Positions 26,441-36,525 of a stretch of DNA of 64,000 bases are shown piece by piece. The notes beneath the pieces were generated by a model. The model was given only the letters and a program-made list of their open reading frames with translations. It searched no databases and had not been told where the DNA came from. The DNA comes from Ruminiclostridium papyrosolvens C7. Lineage in GTDB: Bacteria; Bacillota; Clostridia; Acetivibrionales; DSM-1351. The DNA lies in assembly GCF_000421965.1 (NCBI RefSeq), contig NZ_ATAY01000020.1, positions 186,001-250,000 on the forward strand. The letters run 5' to 3'. Both the position numbers and the translations under genes were made by a program. The first letter of the stretch is position 1, and every line of letters starts with the position of its first letter.

Positions 26441-28141
26441 ATGCTGTTACAGCTCGATATCCAGAATATTGCACTTATTGATAAGATAAGTCTTGAAATT
26501 GCACCGGGGTTGAATGTCCTTACAGGTGAAACCGGTGCAGGAAAGTCCATTCTTATTGATTCAATAAATGCCGTCCTCGGAGAACGTGTAAACAGGGACA
26601 TAATAAGAAATGGTAAAGAGAAGGCATTTATTGAAGCTGTGTTCGAATATGACAGTACTTATATAAATGACATTTTGAATGAACTGGGTATTGAACATGA
26701 GGATGGTAGCTTGATTCTATCAAGGGAAATAAGTTTGAGCGGAAAGAATACGTGTCGTATTAACGGAAGATTGGTAAATGTTTCCGTGCTAAAACAAGTA
26801 GGTCAGCTTCTTTTGGATATTCACGGTCAGCACGACAATCAGTCACTGCTTAAAACAGAATCACATATTGAATTGTTGGATGCTTTTGGCGGAGAGGCCA
26901 TTCAAAAAGTTAAGTCTGAATATCATTGTCTCTTTGAGGACTATAAATCAGTAAAATCCAAACTTAAAGGCATCGTTGGAGATAAAGGTGAAATTGAACG
27001 CAGGATGGATATGCTGAAATTTCAGATTGACGAGATTAAAAATGCCAAACTAAAGGAAGGCGAGGATGAGGAACTATTAAAAAGGAGACAACTACTCGCT
27101 AATTCCGAGAAAATAATGAATTCCATACATAGTTCTTATCAGTTGCTGAGTGATGGGGGAGACACCGGTAAATCAGCTTTATATAATATAAACAAGGCAC
27201 TTTCTGAGCTTGCAGCCGTTCAGAAGTACGATGAAGGGTTTATTCCTTTGTCCGAAAAACTGGAATCAGTTGTTTACCAGATGGAGGATATTTGTGAGGA
27301 GTTAAGGGCAAGAAGGGATGAAGGTGATTTTGACCCCGATGAACTGTCAGTAATAGAGGAAAGACTTGATATTATTACCAGGGTAAAGAGGAAGTATGGA
27401 GCAGGTATAATAGAAGCCTTGGATTTTCTTAAGAAATCCCAGATTGAATATGACGAATTACTCCAGAGTGAAAGCCTTGCTGAAGACTTGAAAAAGCAGC
27501 TGGTAGCCATAACTCAAAAATTGCAGGAAACAGCTACTAAGCTGCATTCTCAGAGGGAAAAGGCAGCTCTGGTTCTTGAAAGTAATATAACTGCTGAACT
27601 TGAAAATCTTGAAATGAAAAATGCCCGTTTCAAGGTCAATATTATAATGGATGATACAAAGCATAATTTCACCAAAAATGGTTTGGATAATGTGGAATTT
27701 CTGATTTCAAGTAATGCGGGGGAACCATTAAAACCCCTTAGCAGAATAGCTTCGGGTGGTGAAATGTCAAGAATTATGCTTGCCATAAAAACTATTCTTG
27801 CCAATGTAGATGCAATCCCAACACTTATATTTGATGAGATTGATACTGGAATCAGTGGAAAAGCAGCTCAAAAGGTTGGAGAAAAGCTGTCCTACATTTC
27901 AAGAACCCATCAGGTTATATGTGTTACTCACTTGTCCCAGCTGGCGTGTATGGCCGATAATCACCTCTATATTGAAAAAAATTCTAATGGTGAAAATACA
28001 TACACTACCGTAAGAATTTTGGATGAAAAGGGCCGTATTCAGGAAATAGCAAGAATAATAGGAGGTTCTGACATAACCTCCATTGCTTATAAGCATGCGG
28101 AAGAATTACTTCACTCTGCTGAAAATTTTAAGAAAAAATAA
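26441..28141 (+). CDS. recN: DNA repair protein RecN
   Basis: 566 residues, an SMC-like ATPase. Walker A GETGAGKSILIDSI near residue 30; coiled-coil arms about 150-380; signature SRIASGGEMSRIMLA near 430; Walker B TLIFDEIDTGISGKAA near 462. RecN gathers at double-strand breaks early in repair. It is followed by a strong terminator that closes the dxs-recN stretch. Confidence 0.97.
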   Translation: MLLQLDIQNIALIDKISLEIAPGLNVLTGETGAGKSILIDSINAVLGERVNRDIIRNGKEKAFIEAVFEYDSTYINDILNELGIEHEDGSLILSREISLSGKNTCRINGRLVNVSVLKQVGQLLLDIHGQHDNQSLLKTESHIELLDAFGGEAIQKVKSEYHCLFEDYKSVKSKLKGIVGDKGEIERRMDMLKFQIDEIKNAKLKEGEDEELLKRRQLLANSEKIMNSIHSSYQLLSDGGDTGKSALYNINKALSELAAVQKYDEGFIPLSEKLESVVYQMEDICEELRARRDEGDFDPDELSVIEERLDIITRVKRKYGAGIIEALDFLKKSQIEYDELLQSESLAEDLKKQLVAITQKLQETATKLHSQREKAALVLESNITAELENLEMKNARFKVNIIMDDTKHNFTKNGLDNVEFLISSNAGEPLKPLSRIASGGEMSRIMLAIKTILANVDAIPTLIFDEIDTGISGKAAQKVGEKLSYISRTHQVICVTHLSQLACMADNHLYIEKNSNGENTYTTVRILDEKGRIQEIARIIGGSDITSIAYKHAEELLHSAENFKKK

Positions 28142-28176
28142 TTATAGAAATCGTTTCCAAAAATCGAAAAGTCGCC

Positions 28177-28221
28177 AAACATGACAGATATGAGTTTTAA
28201 TTACCTGTCATGTTTTTTTTT
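28177..28221 (+). terminator. Strong intrinsic terminator after recN
   Basis: AAACATGACAG (28177-28187) pairs with CTGTCATGTTT (28205-28215), followed by a run of eight or more T. Confidence 0.9.
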
Positions 28222-28271
28222 ACTTGAATAATAAAAATGCATAAAGGTTAACTTATGATTATGATTTTGAG

Positions 28272-28298
28272 ATCACGCTTTAATAGGCGTGATTTTAT
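28272..28298 (+). terminator. Small hairpin upstream of spoIVB
   Basis: ATCACGC (28272-28278) pairs with GCGTGAT (28287-28293), then TTTATTAT. Position 50 bases before spoIVB; may be a second terminator or part of the leader. Confidence 0.45.
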
Positions 28299-28349
28299 TA
28301 TCCGCAAGCAGCCGTAAAGATATTTTAAATATCGGGAGAGTGAAAATAA

Positions 28350-29675
28350 ATGCACTATATCAAATCAAATAAGAAAAAGCTGTTTGTATTATTATTTGTT
28401 TGTTTTTGTGTTATTACACTCAGTTACTTGCAAGCATTTTCCGTAATTCCAGAAAAACTTATTCTTCTGGAAGGAGAGGAGTATATTTACAATTTTAAAA
28501 GCTTCTATTTTGTAAATATCAAGGCTGATAACCGGGCAGTTCTAAAACTTAATAATACTGATATAAAAGCGCAGGGGAATTATCTGGAATTAATATCTCC
28601 ACTTTCTTTTAAAACTCAAAAGAGAGGCTCGGTGAAACTTAATTTCAAAGCATTTGGAGTTATACCGTTAAAGACTATGCAAGTAGACATAATTCCTAGT
28701 AAAAAGCTTGCTGCATGCGGAAATACTATAGGGGTTAAAATTAGAATGGATGGTATTTTAGTAATCGGGCTTAGTGAGGTTGATAAGCCAGACGGCTCTA
28801 AGTCTGCGCCTGCCAAGGATGGAGGTATAAAGACAGGAGATGTCATTTACGAGGTAAATAACAAAAAATTGTCAGGTATTAAAGATCTTATTGATGAGAT
28901 TGATTACTGTAAAGGAGACAAGCTGACAATTAAATTCAAACGTGGCAATGAATTTATGACTACTACCATTAATCCAATTGAAGGTGTAAATGACAAAAAA
29001 TATCACATTGGATTATGGGTTAGAGACAGCACCGCAGGTATAGGAACTATGACATTTTATGATCCCGAAACTCATGGATTTGGCGCACTGGGGCATGGCA
29101 TAACGGATGCTGACACCGGAACATTGATGCCTGTTAACAGCGGAGAAGTAATGGAATCAAATATTATTTCTGTAAGAAAAGGCGAGCAGGGAACACCGGG
29201 CGAACTTAAAGGAATATTTATGGAAAACAAACCCCCATTGGGAAATATATTTACCAATGCAGAATGCGGAATATATGGGCGAATGTTTGAAGATTTTCAT
29301 ATTGACAAAAACCGATTATATCCAATAGGTTTGAGAGGCCAAGTAAAAGTTGGACCTGCAACGATTTTGTCAAATATAGAAGGAAACAAAATTGAAGAGT
29401 TCAGTATAATTATTGAAAAGGTTTCAAGGCAGTCTTTCAGCGGGCCAAAAGGAATGGTTATAAGAGTAAATGACAAGAGGCTATTGAATTCAACCGGAGG
29501 AATTGTTCAGGGTATGTCAGGCAGTCCAATAATACAAAACGGTAAATTAATCGGAGCAGTTACACATGTTTTGGTTAATGACCCTACAAGAGGTTACGGA
29601 ATATTTATTGAATGGATGTTAAAAAATATTTCTGAATCCCCTGTAAAACAAGAAGAACAACTTGATGCAGGATAA
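28350..29675 (+). CDS. spoIVB: SpoIVB signalling peptidase (S55 family)
   Basis: 441 residues. An N-terminal membrane anchor (~8-30), a PDZ domain (~130-210, GGIKTGDVIYEVNNKKLSGI) and an S55 protease domain with GALGHGITDADTG (His) and GMSGSPIIQNGKLIGAVTH (Ser). SpoIVB is secreted from the forespore and cuts SpoIVFA to release pro-sigma-K processing. The pair spoIVB-spo0A after recN is conserved in endospore formers. Ribosome site GGGAGAG. Confidence 0.95.
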   Translation: MHYIKSNKKKLFVLLFVCFCVITLSYLQAFSVIPEKLILLEGEEYIYNFKSFYFVNIKADNRAVLKLNNTDIKAQGNYLELISPLSFKTQKRGSVKLNFKAFGVIPLKTMQVDIIPSKKLAACGNTIGVKIRMDGILVIGLSEVDKPDGSKSAPAKDGGIKTGDVIYEVNNKKLSGIKDLIDEIDYCKGDKLTIKFKRGNEFMTTTINPIEGVNDKKYHIGLWVRDSTAGIGTMTFYDPETHGFGALGHGITDADTGTLMPVNSGEVMESNIISVRKGEQGTPGELKGIFMENKPPLGNIFTNAECGIYGRMFEDFHIDKNRLYPIGLRGQVKVGPATILSNIEGNKIEEFSIIIEKVSRQSFSGPKGMVIRVNDKRLLNSTGGIVQGMSGSPIIQNGKLIGAVTHVLVNDPTRGYGIFIEWMLKNISESPVKQEEQLDAG

Positions 29676-29715
29676 ACTACAGATAAAATGTCAGCAAGTA
29701 ACATAAATATAAATG

Positions 29716-29767
29716 AAAACATTATACTTATTTCTCTTTTTGGGCAATAATATAATGTTTTTTATTT
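29716..29767 (+). terminator. Intrinsic terminator after spoIVB
   Basis: AAAACATTATA (29716-29726) pairs with TATAATGTTTT (29751-29761), followed by more T. The stem is A/T-rich with a 24-base loop, so moderate strength. Confidence 0.6.
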
Positions 29768-29871
29768 TAAAAGAAGATTTTTAAAATGCAACAAAATGTG
29801 CTACTATAGACTTATACAGCGGATTTTAAAATTTCTGAAAAAATAATTCCTTGGCAATTCGTGTAAAAAAC

Positions 29872-29900
29872 TTGAAATAATGTCGAGTTCAAAATATAAT
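29872..29900 (+). promoter_or_regulatory. Promoter of spo0A
   Basis: TTGAAA (29872-29877), 17-base spacer, TATAAT (29895-29900). A second TATAAT occurs at 29913-29918. In B. subtilis spo0A has both a sigma-A and a sigma-H promoter; only the sigma-A-like one is clear here. Confidence 0.6.
29881..29887 (+). promoter_or_regulatory. Candidate 0A box in the spo0A promoter
   Basis: TGTCGAG matches six of seven bases of the Spo0A recognition site TGTCGAA and sits in the -35/-10 spacer. It would fit direct autoregulation. A 6/7 match may be chance. Confidence 0.4.
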
Positions 29901-29949
29901 AGATTCATGACATATAATGGAAAAATTAAAAACATGGGGGGTTTTCAGT

Positions 29950-30795
29950 TTGAGTAGTAAAAAAATAGAAGTCCTAATCGCAGATGATAACCGAGAGTTT
30001 GGAGACATCTTATGCGAGTACTTATCCAACCAGGAGGATATAGAGGTTGTTGGTCTTGCAAGAGATGGATTCGAAGCAGTTGATTTGATCCTTCAAAATA
30101 CTCCTGATATAGCAATTCTGGACATAATAATGCCTCATTTGGATGGTTTGGGCGTTTTGGAAAAAATAGCTTCATCCAATCTTGAGAAAAAGCCATTATT
30201 TATTGTTCTTTCTGCCGTAGGACAGGATAAGATTACCCAACGCGCTTTATCATTAGGTGCGGAGTACTACATAGTGAAGCCATTTGACATGGATGTTCTT
30301 GTAAGCCGAATCAGACAACTTAAGGATAACACATATTTATCTTCAGCTAGCACTTCCACATCAATGAATTCTTCCATATCGCAACACAGAAGTGATACAT
30401 TTATCACAGAAAAGAAGCCGGCACATATTAATAATACTTCAAGAAGCCTTGAAGTTGAAGTAACAAATGTCATGCATGAGATTGGAGTGCCTGCACATAT
30501 TAAGGGTTACCAGTATTTGAGAGACGCAATAATGATGGTTGTTAAAGACCTTGACGTTATAAATTCCATCACAAAATTGTTATATCCCAGTATAGCAAAG
30601 GAATATAATACTACTCCAAGCAGAGTTGAAAGGGCAATACGCCATGCAATTGAAGTTGCATGGAGCAGAGGCCAAGTAGAGGCTATAGATGCACTGTTTG
30701 GATATACAGTAAATATAGGCAAGGGGAAACCTACCAATTCAGAATTTATTGCAATGATTGCCGATAAGCTGAGATTGGAATTGAAGGTAAGCTAA
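29950..30795 (+). CDS. spo0A: Sporulation master regulator Spo0A
   Basis: 281 residues from TTG 29950, which has GGGGGG about 8 bases upstream; the in-frame ATG at 29917 has no ribosome site. A CheY-like receiver (~1-120) has acidic pair DDN, phospho-acceptor Asp in [12 protein letters not shown] and Lys in VKPFD. After a Ser/Thr-rich linker comes the Spo0A C-terminal DNA-binding domain with [11 protein letters not shown] and [20 protein letters not shown], the recognition helix region. Phosphorylated Spo0A starts sporulation. Confidence 0.97.
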   Translation: MSSKKIEVLIADDNREFGDILCEYLSNQEDIEVVGLARDGFEAVDLILQNTPDIAILDIIMPHLDGLGVLEKIASSNLEKKPLFIVLSAVGQDKITQRALSLGAEYYIVKPFDMDVLVSRIRQLKDNTYLSSASTSTSMNSSISQHRSDTFITEKKPAHINNTSRSLEVEVTNVMHEIGVPAHIKGYQYLRDAIMMVVKDLDVINSITKLLYPSIAKEYNTTPSRVERAIRHAIEVAWSRGQVEAIDALFGYTVNIGKGKPTNSEFIAMIADKLRLELKVS

Positions 30796-30824
30796 ATAAG
30801 GAATGCTTTTTAGAGTTTAGAAAT

Positions 30825-30876
30825 AACCTTTTTATTTATTTGGTAAAATAATACCTATGAATAAAGAGGTTTTTTT
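30825..30876 (+). terminator. Intrinsic terminator after spo0A
   Basis: AACCTTTTTATT pairs with AATAAAGAGGTT and is followed by TTTTTT. Confidence 0.75.
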
Positions 30877-31005
30877 ATGTTTATCAATAATACTGATTTT
30901 AATTTTTTGTTAACAATTTAAAAATTTTCACCTTTTTCACACGGAATTGATATAATTAAATTAATTTTATGGAAAAAAATTAACTTACAAAGACAAGGAG
31001 TACTT

Positions 31006-31692
31006 ATGAGTAGTAAAAGCAAAGTATTAATAGTTGACGATGATAGAAATATATGTGAGTTGATAGGGTTATACCTTGAAAAAGAAGGATATGAAGTCCT
31101 CTATGCTTATAACGGGCTTAATGCTGTTGATACATTTAAAATACAGACTCCTAGCCTGGTAGTTCTGGATATTATGCTTCCCGGAATCGACGGTTGGCAG
31201 GTATGCCGGGAAATAAGGAAGGTAAGCTCCATACCTATTATTATGTTAACTGCGAAAGGCGAAACCTTTGACAAGGTCCTTGGACTGGAGCTGGGAGCAG
31301 ATGACTACATGGTTAAACCCTTTGAGCCTAAAGAGCTAGTTGCAAGGGTAAAGGCAGTATTAAGAAGATATGAGCATAAGGAAGTAGACACACTGGAAGT
31401 TGCATTTCCAAACCTGATTATAAATAAGAGTAATTATACAATCCGTCTGAAGGGCAACCTGATAGAACTTCCTCCAAAGGAATTGGAACTCTTATTTTTC
31501 CTAGCCTCCAATCCAAACAAGGTTTTTACAAGGGAGCAGCTACTGGAACATGTATGGGGATTTGATTTTTATGGAGATTCCAGAACTGTTGATGTTCATG
31601 TGAAGAGAGTTCGTGAAAAAATAGATCTGGAAGGTCAGCCATGGCAGCTAAAAACCGTATGGGGTGTTGGCTATAAGTTTGAGGTGAAATAA
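31006..31692 (+). CDS. OmpR/PhoB-family response regulator
   Basis: 228 residues. Receiver domain (~5-120) with DDD, the phospho-acceptor Asp in LVVLDIMLPGIDG and Lys in VKPFEP. C-terminal winged helix (~130-228) with LPPKELELLFFLASN and RTVDVHVKRVREKI. It overlaps the downstream kinase gene by one base, a textbook operon pair. A TATAAT at 30951-30956 could be its promoter, though the -35 is unclear. The signal sensed is unknown; the HtrA gene downstream hints at envelope stress. Confidence 0.93.
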   Translation: MSSKSKVLIVDDDRNICELIGLYLEKEGYEVLYAYNGLNAVDTFKIQTPSLVVLDIMLPGIDGWQVCREIRKVSSIPIIMLTAKGETFDKVLGLELGADDYMVKPFEPKELVARVKAVLRRYEHKEVDTLEVAFPNLIINKSNYTIRLKGNLIELPPKELELLFFLASNPNKVFTREQLLEHVWGFDFYGDSRTVDVHVKRVREKIDLEGQPWQLKTVWGVGYKFEVK

Positions 31693-33218
31693 TGATCAGG
31701 TTTAAAAAGACAATATTTCAGAAGCTCGTAGTGGTTTTTATAGGACTGCTTGTTTTAAGCTATGTAGTTACAGGCGGCTTTTTGTACTATTTTTTAAATG
31801 GTTTCGTTACAAAACAGCAGACTGATACTCTTGGTGAGAGTGCAGAAAATATAAGGGACTTTTTCTACAATTATTATCTACCAAATAAAAACAACCAACT
31901 GGTTCAGGGGATTTTTCGTCAAACCCTTGAAATGTACAGCGTTTCAAGTAATTCTATTATTTGGATAGTTGATAATACGGGGCATATCCTTATATCAGTA
32001 TCCAGCGATGATCAAATAAGCGATGTTCTGAAGCAGTACATAGATGATTCGGGATATCCGAAGCTGCCGGATATAAGGCAATATATAAAAGTAATGAATA
32101 ACAGTGGTAAAACACAAACAGAAACAGGAAACTTTTTTGGCTTTTTTAGTAATGAGGCTTTCCAAAAATACGGAAGTTCGTGGCTTACCATCCAGATGCC
32201 GTTTGAAGTAACACCAATTAATGGAAGGCAGCAGACTATAGCGGCCGTTTACCTGCATACTCCGGTACCTGCTATTCAAAAAGTAAGAACCTCGGTATTC
32301 AGCCTATTTCTTATTTCAGGTGGAGTAGCCATAATTCTTGCCATAATTCTTGTTTATATATTTTCAATCAGATTTACACGTCCTTTAAAACAGATTAACA
32401 ATGCTGCAAAAATAATTGCAGGGGGAGACTTTCAAAAAAGGATTGTTGTCAGTTCCCGGGATGAGATAGGGCAACTTGCGGACAGTTTTAATCATATGGT
32501 TGAAGATTTGCAAAGGCTGGAAGAACTCAGAAGAGGATTTATTGCGAATGTTTCTCACGAACTACGAACGCCAATGACTTCTATAAGAGGTTTTATAGAA
32601 GGTATCCTTGACGGTACTATACCTCCTGAAAAGCAAAAAGACTACTTAACGATTGTGCGGGATGAAACCAACAGGCTTAACAGATTGGTGAATGATCTTC
32701 TGGATCTGGCGAAAATGGAATCCGGTGAGTTGACGTTATCTATGAAGCCTTTTGACATAAACGAATTAATAAGAATTTGCGTCATAAAGTTGGAAACTCT
32801 AATTACCTCCAAAAATTTGGAAATAGAAGCTAATTTTGAGATAGACAGCATGATGGTATTAGCTGACAAAGACTCCATTGAACGGGTTATTATAAATCTC
32901 TTGCACAATGCCGTAAAATTTTCAAATGAAAATGGTAAGATAATAGTTGAAACTGCAAAGAATAAAGATAAAGTCTATGTATCTGTTAAAGATAACGGTA
33001 TTGGAATAGATAACGATGATAAAAAAAGAATTTGGGATAGATTTTACAAGTCAGATAAATCAAGGGGAAAGGATAAAACAGGTACCGGTCTTGGTTTAGC
33101 AATCGTAAAAAATATTATAACTGAACATAAACAGGATATATGGGTGGAAAGTGAGGTAGGAAAAGGAACAAAGTTTATGTTTACACTTGATTACTACAAA
33201 AGTCATGTTGAAGATTAA
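31692..33218 (+). CDS. Membrane sensor histidine kinase
   Basis: 508 residues. Two membrane helices (~12-34 and ~204-226) enclose an extracellular sensor domain. HAMP follows (~227-280), then HisKA with FIANVSHELRTPMTSIRGF (His near residue 289) and HATPase with LLHNAVKFS, KDNGIGI and TGTGLGLAIVK. Partner of the preceding response regulator. The gene ends 71 bases before htrA, so htrA may belong to the regulon or the same operon; this is inference. Confidence 0.94.
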   Translation: MIRFKKTIFQKLVVVFIGLLVLSYVVTGGFLYYFLNGFVTKQQTDTLGESAENIRDFFYNYYLPNKNNQLVQGIFRQTLEMYSVSSNSIIWIVDNTGHILISVSSDDQISDVLKQYIDDSGYPKLPDIRQYIKVMNNSGKTQTETGNFFGFFSNEAFQKYGSSWLTIQMPFEVTPINGRQQTIAAVYLHTPVPAIQKVRTSVFSLFLISGGVAIILAIILVYIFSIRFTRPLKQINNAAKIIAGGDFQKRIVVSSRDEIGQLADSFNHMVEDLQRLEELRRGFIANVSHELRTPMTSIRGFIEGILDGTIPPEKQKDYLTIVRDETNRLNRLVNDLLDLAKMESGELTLSMKPFDINELIRICVIKLETLITSKNLEIEANFEIDSMMVLADKDSIERVIINLLHNAVKFSNENGKIIVETAKNKDKVYVSVKDNGIGIDNDDKKRIWDRFYKSDKSRGKDKTGTGLGLAIVKNIITEHKQDIWVESEVGKGTKFMFTLDYYKSHVED

Positions 33219-33289
33219 CACTTTGTTCATACTTTTTTAAAAATACATCATTAAAATAAAACTATAGAAAAAGGAAGGGAGACTTCATA

Positions 33290-34858
33290 ATGATCGACGA
33301 TAGAGATGATAAGATAAATGAAAATGGTTCCATTAGTGACCAGCCGCAGAATGATAACGGCACTTATGAAGTAAACAGCAATTCAGAATCACAGGGGTCT
33401 GAAAGTACAACTCAGGAGGATAACACAAACAGCAGCAACCAATATGAAATAACGAATCCTGAAATTGAAAATGAGGAGCCGGTTGATAATGTAGCCGGAG
33501 AAAATACAAATCAAGATACTGTTGATGCTAATTACAATTTAAACACACAAGAATCACAAACCGGACCACAAGAAGTTGGTACGTCTAATTTTAGTGTAAA
33601 AGATAACAACTGGGAAACGCAAGGTGTACCGAGTCCGGCTTATAACAATTATTACAAGGAAAGCTTTAAAAAAACAAATACTAAAAAGTCAAATGCATGG
33701 AAATATGTATTAGTATCAGCTGTAAGCTCTCTAGTTGGAGCAGCGCTTCTTGCATTGTTAATGCTTTTTGTTGCACCGGTTGTGCAGCCACATATAAAAG
33801 AATATCTTGGAAATAATTTCCCAGGTCTTAAAACAGAAAGTACACAACCCAATAATACCGGCGAACTAAAACGGGTAGAGATTGTACAAAATGGAGAATC
33901 AGCGGTAACCAGCGTTGCAGAAAAAGTTGGACCTTCAGTAGTGGGTATAAAAACAACTTATCAAAATTCCAATGAATTATTTGGTGTTCAGTCTGAGGGC
34001 GGTGAAGGTTCAGGAATAATAATAAGTGCGGATGGATATATCCTTACAAACCATCACGTTATTGAAGGGGCTTTAAATGACAAAACCAGAGGCATCAGAA
34101 GTGACGCAAAGATTGAAGTGTTCCTTCCAAACAGAATAGATAAGCCATATTCCGCGACAGTTAAAGGTTACGATTCTAAAACAGACCTTGCTGTTTTGAA
34201 AATAAATGAGACAAATCTGCCTGTTATAGAATTCGGTAATTCAGATGACATTAAAGTAGGTGAGCCGGCCATTGCAATAGGCAATCCGGGAGGCCTTGAA
34301 TACATGGGTTCTTTGACATACGGTGTTATTAGCGGACTAAACAGAACCGTTCAGTTGGATGGAGGAAAGAGAATCAGGCTTGTTCAGACAGATGCTGCTA
34401 TAAACCCCGGAAACAGTGGCGGTGCATTGGTGAATATTAAGGGACAGCTTATTGGAGTAAATACAGTAAAAATGGTTGCAACAGGATTTGAAGGACTTGG
34501 TTTTGCAATCCCGGTAAATGAAGCAAAAACAATAGCAGATGAACTTATGACAAAAACCTATATTGCAAAACCTTATCTGGGGATTTCAGTTAATCAGCAA
34601 TATACGGAAGATATAGCAAAGGCAAATAATATGCCGGCAGGTGTATATGTAGCAGATGTTGAGCTGTTTGGTGCCGCTGCTAAAGCAGGTATAATGCCTG
34701 GCGATGTAATAACTAAGTTCAATAATAAATCAGTGAAATCCTATGATGAACTTGAAGATATAAAGAATAAGATGAAACCTGGGGATGTTGTTAAGATTGA
34801 AATCTTCAGAGATGGAAATTCAAAAACCGTTCAGGCAAAATTAGGTGAAACAAAGTAA
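33290..34858 (+). CDS. htrA: HtrA/DegP-type membrane-anchored serine protease
   Basis: 522 residues. A ~130-residue cytosolic N-terminus full of Asn, Gln, Ser and acidic residues precedes one membrane helix (~138-160). The trypsin-like domain has the triad NHHVIEG (His ~254), KTDLAVLKI (Asp ~298) and NPGNSGGALVN (Ser ~376). One PDZ domain follows (~420-520, AAKAGIMPGDVITKFNNKSV). It degrades misfolded exported proteins outside the membrane. Ribosome site GGAAGGGAG. Terminator right after. Confidence 0.94.
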   Translation: MIDDRDDKINENGSISDQPQNDNGTYEVNSNSESQGSESTTQEDNTNSSNQYEITNPEIENEEPVDNVAGENTNQDTVDANYNLNTQESQTGPQEVGTSNFSVKDNNWETQGVPSPAYNNYYKESFKKTNTKKSNAWKYVLVSAVSSLVGAALLALLMLFVAPVVQPHIKEYLGNNFPGLKTESTQPNNTGELKRVEIVQNGESAVTSVAEKVGPSVVGIKTTYQNSNELFGVQSEGGEGSGIIISADGYILTNHHVIEGALNDKTRGIRSDAKIEVFLPNRIDKPYSATVKGYDSKTDLAVLKINETNLPVIEFGNSDDIKVGEPAIAIGNPGGLEYMGSLTYGVISGLNRTVQLDGGKRIRLVQTDAAINPGNSGGALVNIKGQLIGVNTVKMVATGFEGLGFAIPVNEAKTIADELMTKTYIAKPYLGISVNQQYTEDIAKANNMPAGVYVADVELFGAAAKAGIMPGDVITKFNNKSVKSYDELEDIKNKMKPGDVVKIEIFRDGNSKTVQAKLGETK

Positions 34859-34872
34859 AAAATATTTATATG

Positions 34873-34919
34873 AAGGCTGTCTCGTGAACAATTAATTGTT
34901 TCATTGGACAGCTTTTTTT
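34873..34919 (+). terminator. Intrinsic terminator after htrA
   Basis: AAGGCTGTC pairs with GACAGC plus T run; an extra AACAATTAATTGTT palindrome sits in the loop. Confidence 0.85.
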
Positions 34920-35040
34920 AATTGTAAATAAAAAAAATTTAGGGAATAAATAAATTGTATTGCTAATAAGTAAAAAAAAATTTACAATTAGATATATAAT
35001 CTTAGGATTTTTCTGGAATTATAAAATGCTGGAGGCATAT

Positions 35041-36507
35041 ATGAACTTAAGCAAATATTATTCACATCTAGTTAAAATAATTATATGCGTTATAGCTTTA
35101 CCATGCTTTATATACGGGATTTATATGAATGCTGAGAAACCGTTGGCTATAACTTGTGGTTTGTGTATTGTATTTTTAGCATATGATATTTGTGAATATA
35201 TTATTATAGATAGAAAAAATCGAAAAAATATAAAGAAATATGGAATTCTCCAGCAAAATGAGTATCTTCTCAATACGATAGCGGGAAAGAGCTATTTTAA
35301 GACTTTAAAACTTCTTGTGGAAAAACAGAATCAGTTAGAAGCATTAAGCATTACGTCTGAAAAATTTAACTCTACAATTGAAATTGAAAATATAATTAAA
35401 TATGTATACGATGTATTTAAAAAGTTTACAGGGTGTGACAGGTGCCTTATTTGCTTCAAGGATGTGGATTCTCAAGATATATATTGTAAATATGAATTGG
35501 GAGAAATAGTGTTTGGAGAAGTAGGGAAATATTTTGACGAGGATTCTGTTGTTACACAATGTTTTAATACAAATTCCGTTGTAGTTAAAAGCGGGATTGA
35601 TATTAAAAGAAGAGGTATATTGGGAGACAAGCTTGTGATACCTCTTAACATATCCGATGAACAGCTGGGTGTTATTTTTCTTGAAACAAAAAATAAAGAT
35701 TCTTTTAAAAAAGTAAATCTTACATTTCTCCAAAGTCTTGCAAATTATGCAGCTGTCGCCATGTACAAGTCTCAGCTAATAAATGATGTATATATACAGA
35801 AGCAGGAAATTGAAGCCCTTTATGAGGAAACAGCAGCGGTTAACGACGATTTGAATAATAATATTGAAAGTCTCAATACAGCCAAGGACGAACTTCGTCA
35901 AAAAAATGAAGAGCTTCTAAGGTACTCGGAAAGCCTTAATACAGGATATATTCAAACAGTTATGTCTTTGGTAAATGCAATCGAGGCAAAGGATGCTTAT
36001 ACCAGCGGACATTGCCAGAGGGTGATGGAGATTTCATGTGAGATTGCTGCCCGTATGAAGCTGGATGAAGATACTATACAGGATTTAAGATATGCGGCAA
36101 TTTTGCACGATATAGGAAAGATAGGAGTATCGGCTTCAATTCTCAACAAATCAGACAAATTAACTGATGGTGAATATGAAGAAATAAAAAAGCATCCACT
36201 CATTTCCTATAATATACTTAAAAATGTAGAATTTTTAAGAAACGGTTTAAAAGCAATTCTGGAACATCACGAAAAATATAACGGTGGCGGTTATCCTAAT
36301 GGGCTAAAGGGTGAGGAAATCAGTCTTTTAGGAAGAATATTATGTATAGCAGATGCCTTTGATGCAATGACAAGTGACAGAACATACCGAAGAGGTATGA
36401 CAATGGAATTGGCAATTAACGAAATTGAAAGGTGCAAGGGTATTCAGTTTGATCCAAGAATATCGGATCTTTTTATAAATATGATTAAAGAGCTGATTAA
36501 CAACTAG
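35041..36507 (+). CDS. HD-GYP domain c-di-GMP phosphodiesterase with GAF domain
   Basis: 488 residues from ATG 35041, which has GGAGG at 35031-35035; in-frame starts upstream lack one. Two N-terminal membrane helices (~10-55), a GAF-like domain (~105-245), a coiled coil (~250-300) and an HD-GYP domain (~300-488) with ILHDIGKIG (HD pair ~356), HHEKYNGGGYPNGL (GYP) and DAFDAMTSDRTYRRG. HD-GYP enzymes break c-di-GMP. A GGDEF protein is encoded 4 kb downstream. The gene ends 18 bases before glgA, which is odd company. Confidence 0.92.
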   Translation: MNLSKYYSHLVKIIICVIALPCFIYGIYMNAEKPLAITCGLCIVFLAYDICEYIIIDRKNRKNIKKYGILQQNEYLLNTIAGKSYFKTLKLLVEKQNQLEALSITSEKFNSTIEIENIIKYVYDVFKKFTGCDRCLICFKDVDSQDIYCKYELGEIVFGEVGKYFDEDSVVTQCFNTNSVVVKSGIDIKRRGILGDKLVIPLNISDEQLGVIFLETKNKDSFKKVNLTFLQSLANYAAVAMYKSQLINDVYIQKQEIEALYEETAAVNDDLNNNIESLNTAKDELRQKNEELLRYSESLNTGYIQTVMSLVNAIEAKDAYTSGHCQRVMEISCEIAARMKLDEDTIQDLRYAAILHDIGKIGVSASILNKSDKLTDGEYEEIKKHPLISYNILKNVEFLRNGLKAILEHHEKYNGGGYPNGLKGEEISLLGRILCIADAFDAMTSDRTYRRGMTMELAINEIERCKGIQFDPRISDLFINMIKELINN

Positions 36508-36525
36508 CATTTTGGAGGTAATGTG

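Noticed and set aside
30905..30945. Pho-box direct repeats (TTAACA/TTTCAC) upstream of the OmpR-type regulator gene
   Set aside because: The spacing is irregular (16 and 9 bases rather than a regular 11), so the match is not convincing.
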